From contig JAPKFC010000013.1 in assembly GCA_028821785.1 (NCBI GenBank), positions 1 to 34,998 on the forward strand: DNA of 34,998 bases, given 5' to 3'. This document shows, piece after piece, positions 10,101 through 16,700 of the stretch (within the stretch, counting starts at the first letter, position 1; every line of letters starts with the position of its first letter). The translations under genes and the position numbers were made by a program. This stretch comes from Candidatus Poseidoniaceae archaeon. GTDB lineage: Archaea; Thermoplasmatota; Poseidoniia; Poseidoniales; Poseidoniaceae. The notes beneath the pieces are model-generated. The model searched no databases. It was not told the origin of the DNA and was given only the letters and a program-made list of their open reading frames with translations.

Positions 10101-10470
10101 TGAAGACAAGATAGACCTGATTCCTATTGCTCAGTCATTGGTAGATCTTAACTTCACAATTTTTGCTACACCGGGTACTGCAGATGTATTGCGTAAAGCC
10201 AATATTCCTGTGACCACATCTTATCGAATTGCAGAAAGAACACATCCAGATTCTTTAGATTTAATGAGAAAAGGAGATGTTAATTTCATTGTAAATGTGC
10301 CTACTATATCCGGTGGTGCAGTTCGTGATGGAAATATGATGCGACGCTTAGCAGTTGAATTGAATATACCATTTGTTACAACAATGCGTGGTGCGGTAAT
10401 GGAAGTTGCAGCAATGAAGGCAAGGTTGGAGAATATACTTGAACCAAGGCACCTAGAAGTGCACTATTGA
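7126..10470 (+). CDS. carB: carbamoyl-phosphate synthase large subunit
   Basis: 1114 aa, slightly longer than the roughly 1070 of bacterial CarB. It has the two homologous ATP-grasp halves. Half one starts LVLGSGPIKIGQAAEFDFSG and includes MENIDPMGVHTGEST; half two starts AIGSGPIRIGQGIEFDYG and includes AIMEHLEQAGIHSGDST. The C-terminal MGS-like allosteric domain follows (NFTIFATPGTADVLRKANIP). It makes carbamoyl phosphate from bicarbonate, ammonia and 2 ATP. The ATG overlaps the carA stop, with a Shine-Dalgarno GGGAGGTGG (7111-7119) inside carA, so translation is coupled. The final pair of stops faces the Zn-ribbon gene with 5 nt between. Confidence 0.97.
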   Translation: MPRRDDIETILVLGSGPIKIGQAAEFDFSGSQAVKALREDGYRVILVNSNPATIQNDPEMADVVYIEPLLPETIKRIMEIEKPCALLAGMGGQTALNIASELAHNGTLEELGIELIGSDLDAIDKAEDRQLFNDVCESIGLPLSEAIACTTMDEVIAAAEQLASWPILIRPAFTLGGLGGGTAWDMGQLVEIATLGLRNSRISQVLIEESILGWQELEYEVMRDDADNAIIVCTMENIDPMGVHTGESTVVAPLQSFSDADHQILRDQALRLIRALNIKGGCNVQFAFNQSTGEIRVIEVNPRVSRSSALASKATGYPIARMGAKIAVGYTLDELPNPITGEGTTAAFEPTLDYCVVKIPRWPFDKFRTADRTLGTSMKSTGEVMAIGRNFEEAFLKAWASLEQGYAYPRPLTRADESEGEGMATRALETLPDSLLVEWCRVATDRRMGALIEAFRRGWSVEKVHEITRITRWFLYRFENIAQMEAEISATESLPSQLEYNQIRHWKSHGFSDAHIADALAKFPALGPKSLQSGHNEQAVMLRRHELELHPKYRMVDSCAAEFAAKTPYYYSTYEINDDLGIDKLPDLENRTKQRLVAIGSGPIRIGQGIEFDYGCVHAVKAIREAGHDAILINNNPETVSTDFDTSDRLYFEPLTLEYVSEILLRENAHGILLQFGGQTAINLAEPLQQRMPHLETLGLELSIMGTSCDAIDEASDRDRFEKFAKRNGIRMPRGQTGTTADDVREAIKNIGFPVLIRPSYVLGGRGMEILSNDKQVNAYLEEAYLAPDKPLLIDEYLGHATELDVDAAADGEQVLVGAIMEHLEQAGIHSGDSTCFIPTQNISPEMLKRVDEQTRIIGLKLKIKGCYNIQFAIQGDNLYCLEVNPRSSRTVPFVAKSTGLPMARIAARITIGIPLSQQEIPRRTTGHVCVKAPVFPFIKLRGLDPAPGPEMKSTGEVFGSDTRADLAYLKARLATEIPVATEGGAYLTVRDEDKIDLIPIAQSLVDLNFTIFATPGTADVLRKANIPVTTSYRIAERTHPDSLDLMRKGDVNFIVNVPTISGGAVRDGNMMRRLAVELNIPFVTTMRGAVMEVAAMKARLENILEPRHLEVHY

Positions 10471-10475
10471 TTTAT

Positions 10476-11729
10476 TCAACAAGCATCGTATGCTTCGATA
10501 ATATATTTTGTTAGAGGACTTGTCCAAGCGAGTTCACTAATTCCCGCTTCTCCCTCAATAGCATAGATTCTGACAACATCACGAACACGAACATTGCCTT
10601 CGCTTGAACGAGCAACAATTGTTGCAGGTTTGACAGTCTTTCCAGTTCCATGTGGGTCGTATATGGTATCAAGAGCATCAGAAAGGAACCAATCTGCCTT
10701 ACCTGCAGCCTTACCTTCGTATGTTTTCTTAGGAGTCTTTGCACCAAACATACCGCCACCGGTCTTCTTCTTGGTACCACCTGATGTTGGTTTCTTTGCA
10801 GTAGAGGTGCCAGATGATTTACCTGTACTTGCACTCTTAGTTGCTGATTTTGAAGAACTTGCAGCACCTCTGCCCGAAAATTCTTGTTCCATCTCAGAGC
10901 GAATTTCCTCTTCCAATTCTTTACGAATCTCTTTTTCTAATTTACCTCGCAACTTTTCTTCAATCGCAGCAGGATTATTCTTTCCGGATAGAGCAATTGC
11001 ATCATCTCTCTCATCGGTTAGTATTTGCAATGTTCCAAGATAGTGAGATGCTACTTGAATAAGAGCAGTTTCCATAGAAGCCTCAAGTTGCATTGACACA
11101 ACATCATTGGAAGATTCTCTCCACTTTCTCCACTGCAACATAGTATTTGTATGGATGTCGGAACCACATTTAGGACAGAAACTTCGCTTTGGTGGTTTTA
11201 GGACTGGTATTGCTCGCATTGCATCTGGGTCAATCCCTTCATGCTCGCCACTTGCAACATCGTGAATATGTGTGGAAGCTTCCATTCCATTATCCATTGC
11301 TTCTCTAAACATGCCCTCTTTCAAATCTAGTCTTCCAGATTGGATTAAATCCCAGCCATTGGTATCTCTTATAACTGCCATAACCGCTGCATTAGAAGCA
11401 GGTGATTTACCCCACTCGTAGTTTGAAAATGACTTTGAGGAACTATCTTCATCCTCGTCAGCGAGTGCAAGATCAATTTCATCACCTTCTGCTGGCGCAG
11501 CGATTCCCATAAGAATCGGATTTGCACCTTCCTCTACTTTGGCAATCATATCGAATTTTTCAGCCATTGAAAGGTCATCGCGAATACGAATTACATCTTT
11601 CAGTTGATTTAAATCATGACCAGTTGCAGTGATTGGACCTTGACCGTCCATATCATGGCCGCAGGATAAACAGAATTTTGCTGCCGCCTCAACGCCTGCT
11701 TCACAGGTTGGACAATAGACACCGGCCAT
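10476..11729 (-). CDS. Zn-ribbon, coiled-coil and Lys/Ser-linker protein, unknown function
   Basis: 417 aa from ATG 11729. An N-terminal zinc ribbon has Cys6, 9, 20 and 23 (YCPTC and FCLSCG). A second CxxC knuckle lies at 185/188 (FCPKCG) with no matching second pair seen. A charged helix near 256-284 (EEKLRGKLEKEIRKELEEEI) is probably a coiled coil. It is followed by a Ser/Thr/Lys/Gly linker of about 45 residues and a conserved-looking C-terminal domain (ADWFLSDALDTIYDPHGTG to the end). The basic linker suggests nucleic acid contact, but no family is recognised. An in-frame ATG at 11780 is less likely: ATG 11729 has TTCAAAT centred 27 nt upstream. It is last in the run GfcR-like, lysS, this gene, but has its own apparent promoter. 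Confidence 0.75.
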   Translation of the reverse strand: MAGVYCPTCEAGVEAAAKFCLSCGHDMDGQGPITATGHDLNQLKDVIRIRDDLSMAEKFDMIAKVEEGANPILMGIAAPAEGDEIDLALADEDEDSSSKSFSNYEWGKSPASNAAVMAVIRDTNGWDLIQSGRLDLKEGMFREAMDNGMEASTHIHDVASGEHEGIDPDAMRAIPVLKPPKRSFCPKCGSDIHTNTMLQWRKWRESSNDVVSMQLEASMETALIQVASHYLGTLQILTDERDDAIALSGKNNPAAIEEKLRGKLEKEIRKELEEEIRSEMEQEFSGRGAASSSKSATKSASTGKSSGTSTAKKPTSGGTKKKTGGGMFGAKTPKKTYEGKAAGKADWFLSDALDTIYDPHGTGKTVKPATIVARSSEGNVRVRDVVRIYAIEGEAGISELAWTSPLTKYIIEAYDAC

Positions 11730-11752
11730 AAAGTGCGAAGATACTTCACCAC

Positions 11753-11759
11753 ATTTGAA
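11753..11759 (-). promoter_or_regulatory. TTCAAAT element upstream of the Zn-ribbon gene
   Basis: On the minus strand TTCAAAT is centred 27 nt before ATG 11729, the same word and spacing as at both csp genes. It is taken as a TATA-like core promoter for a leaderless mRNA. No Shine-Dalgarno is present close to the ATG. Confidence 0.4.
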
Positions 11760-11826
11760 GGGTATGCCTAATTTTATCAAAAGTGAGTAGATTACCGCCT
11801 ACTTATGAAAAGCCGTCAATAATATA

Positions 11827-11845
11827 CAACTCGCATAGGGAGTTG
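11827..11845 (-). terminator. Possible terminator hairpin after lysS
   Basis: 6-bp inverted repeat CAACTC / GAGTTG with a 7-nt loop, 20 nt beyond the lysS stop. An AT-rich run follows on the minus strand. This is weak evidence because archaeal termination mainly needs U-tracts. Confidence 0.25.
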
Positions 11846-11864
11846 GCATATGATCTCTAAACAA

Positions 11865-13469
11865 TTAATCTAATTGGCAACAAGAATCTAATTGCTTTAG
11901 GATTGCATTCTTATCCATTTCAGCCAGAATCGGAGCCAAACGAGGTCCTCTTTCAAGTCCCATTAATGCCGCATAGGCAGCACGATATGCACTTCTTGGG
12001 CTCATATCGTTGTCCTTGGCAGATTGAGGGATTGCACTAGCTATTGATTCAGCATCCCACTGACAATTCCGTAGCGCAGCAGTCAATTCCTTCAAAGCAG
12101 ATTTTTCATCACTATCCAATAGAGATAATGCCTTTTCATCGGGAGAAGACAATATTTGGATCCTCATTTCCTCTGGAAAGTGTTCACTCTCTATCCAATA
12201 CCTCATACGGGCGAGTCTATCTTCTAATTGCTTAGTAGGCTCGGTAATCGCTGAAGATGAGATTAGGCTCTGCCAGATTGCATCGTCGCTTGATTTAGTT
12301 TGGGCCAATAATGCCAGATGTCTAAATGATACAGAAGTAGCCTTTGCTATTGTACCAGGTTCAACCATGGACAAGCGAAGTGCTGCTTTTGCATCCTCTA
12401 CTTGAACAAGTTGTCTGCGGCTAATATTTTCATCATTTATTTCACTATCAAAATCTCTAGTACAAAGTCTTTCAAATTCATCTGCTAAAGTGACTAGACC
12501 CATTCCAGTATCAAAATCTATAGCCTTATTAGGTTTTGAATTAGCAATCAGTAGTCTCAGTATTTGAGGGGGTACTAAGCGCAATGCTTCAATAGGTCCA
12601 ATGGTGTTTCCAGTCGATGAGGACATTGCGCCCTTTCCACGTAAACTAATCCATTCATAGGTCAGAGGTTGCGGTGGTTGATGTCCTAGAAGTGTGGAGA
12701 TTTCTCTACCGGTTGCATACGAACCGCCCGCTGCGCCATGGTCCTTGCCAAAGGCTTCGCAAGTGACTCCAATCCAACTCCATTTTGCTGGCCAATCAAT
12801 TCTCCAAGGTAACTTTCCTTCCCCCTTTGTAATATCTGAAGAACCTTCAACTCCATGTGAATCGATCCAATGAACTAGTGGATATTCGTATCCAGTGACC
12901 TTTACGCCATCTAAAGATTGCTTGCTATCAAGCGGACTCCATGGAAACCAATCACTTGCTAATTCTCTACTTGATACCCTCTCGATAATTTCTCTTATCT
13001 GTTCGGCTGAATCACAAGCCATTTTGGTCATTTCTGCGAATTTACCATCTCGATAAGAACTCAAATTGTCTATGATTCGTGGTCTTACTCCTATTTCTGC
13101 CAATGCCTCCATGAAAGGGGTCAAGAAATGGTCAGCATAGGTCCACCCATCATCATTGAATCGCTGCCAATCGGGATTATTATCCCCTTCTCTTGGTGCC
13201 GGTATTGCACCAATTTGGTGGCCAATGAATTGTTCAAATTCTGGCCCTAGGAAACTGTAGACTTTACGCAACGGGTCTGCAGAATCTACAATGAATATGA
13301 AATCGACATCAAGACCAGCATCTCTCGCAGCTCTTGCTAACATATCTCCAGTTAGTATTTCTCTTAAGTGCCCGATGTGAAATTCACCACTTGGGGTAAT
13401 ACCAGTTGAGATGACATGAGTATTACCTCTATGCGACAAAGATTTTGCCGCTACATCTGCCCAGTGCAC
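11865..13469 (-). CDS. lysS: lysyl-tRNA synthetase, class I
   Basis: 534 aa. Charges tRNA-Lys. It is of the archaeal/spirochaete class I type, not the class II bacterial/eukaryotic type. The HIGH motif is present exactly (GEFHIGHLRE, residues 31-34), the KMSKS loop is MSSS (282-285, in KGAMSSSTGNT), and the family block GKDHGAAGGSY is present. Start is GTG (13467-13469) preceded by GAGGTGAATC. This Shine-Dalgarno includes the TGA stop of the upstream GfcR-like gene (TGAGGTGA), so the two are coupled. Length matches the family. Confidence 0.96.
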   Translation of the reverse strand: MHWADVAAKSLSHRGNTHVISTGITPSGEFHIGHLREILTGDMLARAARDAGLDVDFIFIVDSADPLRKVYSFLGPEFEQFIGHQIGAIPAPREGDNNPDWQRFNDDGWTYADHFLTPFMEALAEIGVRPRIIDNLSSYRDGKFAEMTKMACDSAEQIREIIERVSSRELASDWFPWSPLDSKQSLDGVKVTGYEYPLVHWIDSHGVEGSSDITKGEGKLPWRIDWPAKWSWIGVTCEAFGKDHGAAGGSYATGREISTLLGHQPPQPLTYEWISLRGKGAMSSSTGNTIGPIEALRLVPPQILRLLIANSKPNKAIDFDTGMGLVTLADEFERLCTRDFDSEINDENISRRQLVQVEDAKAALRLSMVEPGTIAKATSVSFRHLALLAQTKSSDDAIWQSLISSSAITEPTKQLEDRLARMRYWIESEHFPEEMRIQILSSPDEKALSLLDSDEKSALKELTAALRNCQWDAESIASAIPQSAKDNDMSPRSAYRAAYAALMGLERGPRLAPILAEMDKNAILKQLDSCCQLD

Positions 13470-13480
13470 TATGATTCACC

Positions 13481-14062
13481 TCAGACTGCAACAGCTCTAA
13501 TGATTCCACGTAGTGGGACACCGTCAATCTCGTTGCGGGTGGTTTTGTTTACCAATACCACTACGAGTCCGACTTCTCCACCGGAATCGCGGATTGCCTT
13601 AATGGTACGTGACATGGTGACTCCAGATGAAAGAACATCGTCAACAATAACAACTCTCTTACCAGCAACTTGGCCATATTTATTCGAAAGAGAACCTTTT
13701 CCATTTCCACTATCAGTGGTCCTATAGACAGTCATTTCCGAATCGATCATACGAGCCACTTCATGACCAAATGCAATTCCATTGATTGAAATTCCTACGA
13801 CTGTATCAGTTTCTCCAAGTCCCATTTCTTCATCAACAACATCACCCATTATTGCACCAATCGCTGCAATACGGCCTGGTTTGACGCCAATAGTTCTCCA
13901 ACCGATTCGTACATCCTTTGGATGATTTTCGTTTTCTCCTGTGAGAAGCCAAGCAATAGTATCTTGTGATAATGATAATTCATCAGCAATCTGTTGGGAG
14001 TTTAAACCCTCAAGGCGCAGATTAGTCGCGAGGGTGCGTAATTCTTCGATACTTAATACCAT
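13481..14062 (-). CDS. HTH plus phosphoribosyltransferase-type regulator (GfcR/OPRT-like)
   Basis: 193 aa from ATG 14062. An N-terminal HTH (about 19-42, NSQQIADELSLSQDTIAWLL) is fused to a type I PRTase domain with the 13-residue PRPP signature VVIVDDVLSSGVT (137-149). This is the architecture of archaeal orotate-phosphoribosyltransferase-like proteins, of which haloarchaeal GfcR is a transcriptional regulator of sugar catabolism. Here the target is unknown; binding PRPP or a phosphosugar as effector is an inference. An in-frame ATG at 14128 would add 22 residues before the HTH and overlap the promoter region of aIF2-beta, so it is rejected. The gene is translationally coupled to lysS. A catalytic pyrE role seems less likely because of the HTH. 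Confidence 0.85.
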   Translation of the reverse strand: MVLSIEELRTLATNLRLEGLNSQQIADELSLSQDTIAWLLTGENENHPKDVRIGWRTIGVKPGRIAAIGAIMGDVVDEEMGLGETDTVVGISINGIAFGHEVARMIDSEMTVYRTTDSGNGKGSLSNKYGQVAGKRVVIVDDVLSSGVTMSRTIKAIRDSGGEVGLVVVLVNKTTRNEIDGVPLRGIIRAVAV

Positions 14063-14144
14063 CAAACCAAAGGGGGTTGCCTCACCCAATTCAAACCTTT
14101 GCTTGTAATACCTCCAAACAAGCGACATCTAGCCCTACAAAGGC

Positions 14145-14151
14145 TTCAAGA
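14145..14151 (+). promoter_or_regulatory. TTCAAGA element upstream of aIF2-beta
   Basis: Centred 26 nt before ATG 14174, the recurring position in this window. It supports a leaderless start at 14174. Confidence 0.35.
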
Positions 14152-14173
14152 AAGGTCGGCACAGGGAAGGGGC

Positions 14174-14584
14174 ATGGGCGACTTCGAATATGAGGCTCTT
14201 CTCGACCGAGCTAGAGAAAATATTCCAGAAGAGATATCTTCAGGTTCTCGTTGGAAATTACCTACTCCTCAGATAATGATCGAAGGTTCAAATACAATCC
14301 TTAGAAACTTCAATGAATTGGTTTCTATGATGGATAGAGATGATAATCATGTATACCAATTCATCCTAAACGAGTTAGGAACTTCAGGTTCAAGAGATGG
14401 ACCACGTGCTAGATTCAAGGGAAGAATTCCACCAAAGAGAATCAAGCGAACTATCGCTAATTATGTCAATATCTACATCAAGTGTAGTCAATGTTCTGCC
14501 CCTGATACTCACTTTATCAAAGAGGATAGAACTACTCTTCTAAAGTGCCAAGCATGTGGTGCTTCAAGACCAGTTAAACTTTGA
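14174..14584 (+). CDS. eif2b: translation initiation factor aIF2 subunit beta
   Basis: 136 aa, the normal archaeal length. It is part of the heterotrimeric aIF2 that brings initiator tRNA to the ribosome. The N-terminal start FEYEALLDRARENIP is typical. The core holds the motif RARFKGRIPPKRIKRTIANY, and the C-terminal zinc ribbon has Cys104, 107, 125 and 128 (IKCSQC, LKCQACG). The open frame extends to 14099, but the ATG at 14174 matches family starts and has TTCAAGA 26 nt upstream. Its TGA stop directly abuts the TAA stop of the convergent ferredoxin gene (0 nt gap). Confidence 0.95.
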   Translation: MGDFEYEALLDRARENIPEEISSGSRWKLPTPQIMIEGSNTILRNFNELVSMMDRDDNHVYQFILNELGTSGSRDGPRARFKGRIPPKRIKRTIANYVNIYIKCSQCSAPDTHFIKEDRTTLLKCQACGASRPVKL

Positions 14585-14908
14585 TTAGTCTAATTTTAGG
14601 AGTTGCTTTTCAGCAATCTTTCCCGTTTTAAGATGTTCAAGGATTGGTATTAGGTCATTCTCATCACTGATAGTATACCAAACGCCTTCTGGATAAACAA
14701 CACAAGTAGTTCCTTGGTCACAATAATCCAAGCAACCTGATTTCTGTACTCTTATGTCACTCAAGCCTGCTTTAATGGCAGCCAATTTTAGGGCTTTCAT
14801 GTAGTCTATACTACCTCTGTCAAAACAATTTGGTTTTACAGCGCCTTCAGGTCTCTGATGTCCACAGATAAAGACGTGGCGCGAATAACCTACATCGCCC
14901 TCCGGCAT
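14585..14908 (-). CDS. thioredoxin-like [2Fe-2S] ferredoxin
   Basis: 107 aa. It has the (2Fe-2S) thioredoxin-fold ferredoxin pattern with Cys15 (VFICGHQRPEG), Cys28, and the pair Cys59/Cys63 (SGCLDYCDQGTTC). These are the four ligands known in NuoE-like and Shethna-type ferredoxins. It is likely a soluble electron carrier; its partner is unknown. The start overlaps in function with the upstream gene: TGAGGGACAATG contains that gene's TGA stop and a GAGGGA ribosome site, so the two are coupled. Confidence 0.88.
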   Translation of the reverse strand: MPEGDVGYSRHVFICGHQRPEGAVKPNCFDRGSIDYMKALKLAAIKAGLSDIRVQKSGCLDYCDQGTTCVVYPEGVWYTISDENDLIPILEHLKTGKIAEKQLLKLD

Positions 14909-14914
14909 TGTCCC

Positions 14915-15358
14915 TCAACCCCAAAGGTGAGCATCATCGTTTCCGCTTTTTTGCTTCTCTACCTTTTCGTGCAAACTGCTACGACGCTTCATATCATCTC
15001 TTTCGAATGCGAGTAATTCTGAATCGTCAATATATGGAGGGCGAGTATGAGCTACTAAAACAACCTGAACGATTACATCTCTAGAGATATAGTGACTTTT
15101 ACCATCCTCGGATAGCACTTCAAGACTTGACTTACCGCTTGATAACAAACGACCCTTAATCCAGCCATCGTTTCCTTCAGCAAGCGCTCTTGCATCCATT
15201 AGAATCTCAATTAGATCATCACGGCGGAGGCCGTGGCGCCTCTCCAACAGATTTCCATTGTGTATTCCAACATTAGATTCAAGGTCCGGAGAGCCCATTT
15301 CTTCCCATAATGTGTGCGCCCATTCCGGTAAGTCAATGCTGTTCTTCTTCTTCGCCAT
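14915..15358 (-). CDS. Conserved-looking protein of unknown function
   Basis: 147 aa, soluble and strongly charged. The N-terminus is basic (MAKKKNS). A segment near 65-100 (GWIKGRLLSSGKSSLEVL, ISRDVIVQVVLVAHT) alternates hydrophobic and polar residues and could form a small beta-barrel. The C-terminal third is charged and helical (DDMKRRSSLHEKVEKQKSG). No family is recognised. It is coupled to the ferredoxin gene by a stop/Shine-Dalgarno fusion, so a role near that redox protein is possible. On the minus strand, TTCAAGT is centred 27 nt upstream of its ATG. Divergent from the NOG1-like GTPase. Confidence 0.65.
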   Translation of the reverse strand: MAKKKNSIDLPEWAHTLWEEMGSPDLESNVGIHNGNLLERRHGLRRDDLIEILMDARALAEGNDGWIKGRLLSSGKSSLEVLSEDGKSHYISRDVIVQVVLVAHTRPPYIDDSELLAFERDDMKRRSSLHEKVEKQKSGNDDAHLWG

Positions 15359-15532
15359 GTTGTAGTTGATTAGGCGACGCTACTTGAACGCTCGTACTTG
15401 CACGAATGAATTTATTTTTACAAAAAGTTCATTGCGATGCTATATTTCACATTCGTGGAACAATAATTGCCGCTTATTTAGGGGAGTGCCTTCATCAAGG
15501 GTGGGCTACCGGCATGGAATGGAGGAATAGGC
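15359..15532. promoter_or_regulatory. Divergent intergenic region, unknown gene / NOG1
   Basis: 174 nt. On the minus side TTCAAGT (15382-15388) lies 27 nt before ATG 15358. On the plus side there are AT-rich stretches (TTTATTTTTACAAA near 15410-15423) and a Shine-Dalgarno GGAGGAA (15521-15527). A short frame at 15406-15591 has no coding signs and is ignored. Confidence 0.35.
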
Positions 15533-16699
15533 TTGAAGGTCTCATGGCGAACAATACCAACAGTCCTTTTGGAGGACGAAGTTCTCGATAAAGCCTTCTC
15601 TCGGGCGCGAAAAGCAGCTGATAGAGTTGATGATTCAGACAAAGTATTTCGCGTAAGAAAACAGATGAACAGAATGGTTCAGACCGCAGCAGATGTAATC
15701 TACAGCCAGTTTACTGAGATGGTTGAATGCTGGCCAAGCCTAGATCAATCACCTCAATTCGATATAGCAATGATAGATGCCTGTGTAGGGTGTGATGATT
15801 ATCGGCATCACCTTTCAATGCTACAGTGGGCTGCGAAGAGAATCACTGCTATCGCAGGACAGAACTCCAAGAAAATTGTACGTACTGCGAGGACTGAATT
15901 AATGCACGATGCAAGAAAGGAAGCGTATGGTCGGATAAGTTCTATTATGCGTCAAGTAGGCAAATCCTTACTATGGTTAAGTGAAGCGAGAGAGACTCTT
16001 AAAAAGTTACCAACAATTAATTCTGAATTACCTTGTATTGTGGTCTGTGGTGCTCCAAATGTCGGTAAATCCGCTTTTATTTCTGCATTGAGTTCAGGTA
16101 ATATGGAAGTAAATCATTATCCATTTACTACTAAACAAATACACGTTGGGCATTTCTTTCATAGAAGGCTTCAGCATCAATTAGTTGACACTCCTGGTTT
16201 GCTTGATAGGCCTATGATAAATAGAAACGCAATTGAAATGCAAGCGATAGCAGCATTAGAAAATACAGGATCTTTAGTTCTATTTTTACTGGATGGAAGC
16301 GAGCATTGTGGAACTCCAATGGAGGAACAATTGAATCTTCTTGAAGAAGTAAAGGGATTATTACCAGAGACTGATTTATTGGTTGTATCATCAAAAGCAG
16401 ATTTACTAAATCCAAAGCCAGAGATGTGGGATGAAGTTATTGCAGCTGAAAAGCAATGGCGTGATGAAGGTAGTGAAGGAGATCCACAATTGCCACTTCT
16501 CTACGACACTCAAGGCCGTCCGACAATGTCAGCAACTGAATTCGTTGGAATGGATGCGATGAGATTGGAAATTGTTCACCGAGTGAAATCTGCTCGCGAA
16601 ATAGACCCTCTAAGTTTACCAGAGGGATGGTATCGTAGAGATCTAGATATTGCTAAACCTAAGTATATGAAAACAAGAGATTGGGACCGTCGTGAATAA
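15533..16699 (+). CDS. NOG1-family GTPase
   Basis: 388 aa. The N-terminal helical part (1-160) matches the NOG1 layout. It is followed by an OBG/NOG-type G domain: G1 GAPNVGKS (173-180), G2 region YPFTTK (196-201), G3 DTPG (219-222). NOG1 works in large ribosomal subunit maturation in eukaryotes, and archaeal homologues are presumed to do the same. G4 reads SSKAD (286-290) where NKxD is expected, with Ser for Asn. The start is TTG at 15533, chosen because GGAGGA (15521-15526) is spaced 6 nt and no in-frame ATG or GTG is nearby. The stop is 1 nt from the argS stop, convergent. Confidence 0.88.
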   Translation: MKVSWRTIPTVLLEDEVLDKAFSRARKAADRVDDSDKVFRVRKQMNRMVQTAADVIYSQFTEMVECWPSLDQSPQFDIAMIDACVGCDDYRHHLSMLQWAAKRITAIAGQNSKKIVRTARTELMHDARKEAYGRISSIMRQVGKSLLWLSEARETLKKLPTINSELPCIVVCGAPNVGKSAFISALSSGNMEVNHYPFTTKQIHVGHFFHRRLQHQLVDTPGLLDRPMINRNAIEMQAIAALENTGSLVLFLLDGSEHCGTPMEEQLNLLEEVKGLLPETDLLVVSSKADLLNPKPEMWDEVIAAEKQWRDEGSEGDPQLPLLYDTQGRPTMSATEFVGMDAMRLEIVHRVKSAREIDPLSLPEGWYRRDLDIAKPKYMKTRDWDRRE

Positions 16700-16700
16700 A

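Noticed and set aside
14099-14173. 25-residue N-terminal extension of aIF2-beta
   Set aside because: Family members start at the equivalent of 14174, and the TTCAAGA promoter element lies inside the extension.
15406-15591. 61-codon frame upstream of NOG1
   Set aside because: No ribosome site; it overlaps the NOG1 start and the promoter region.
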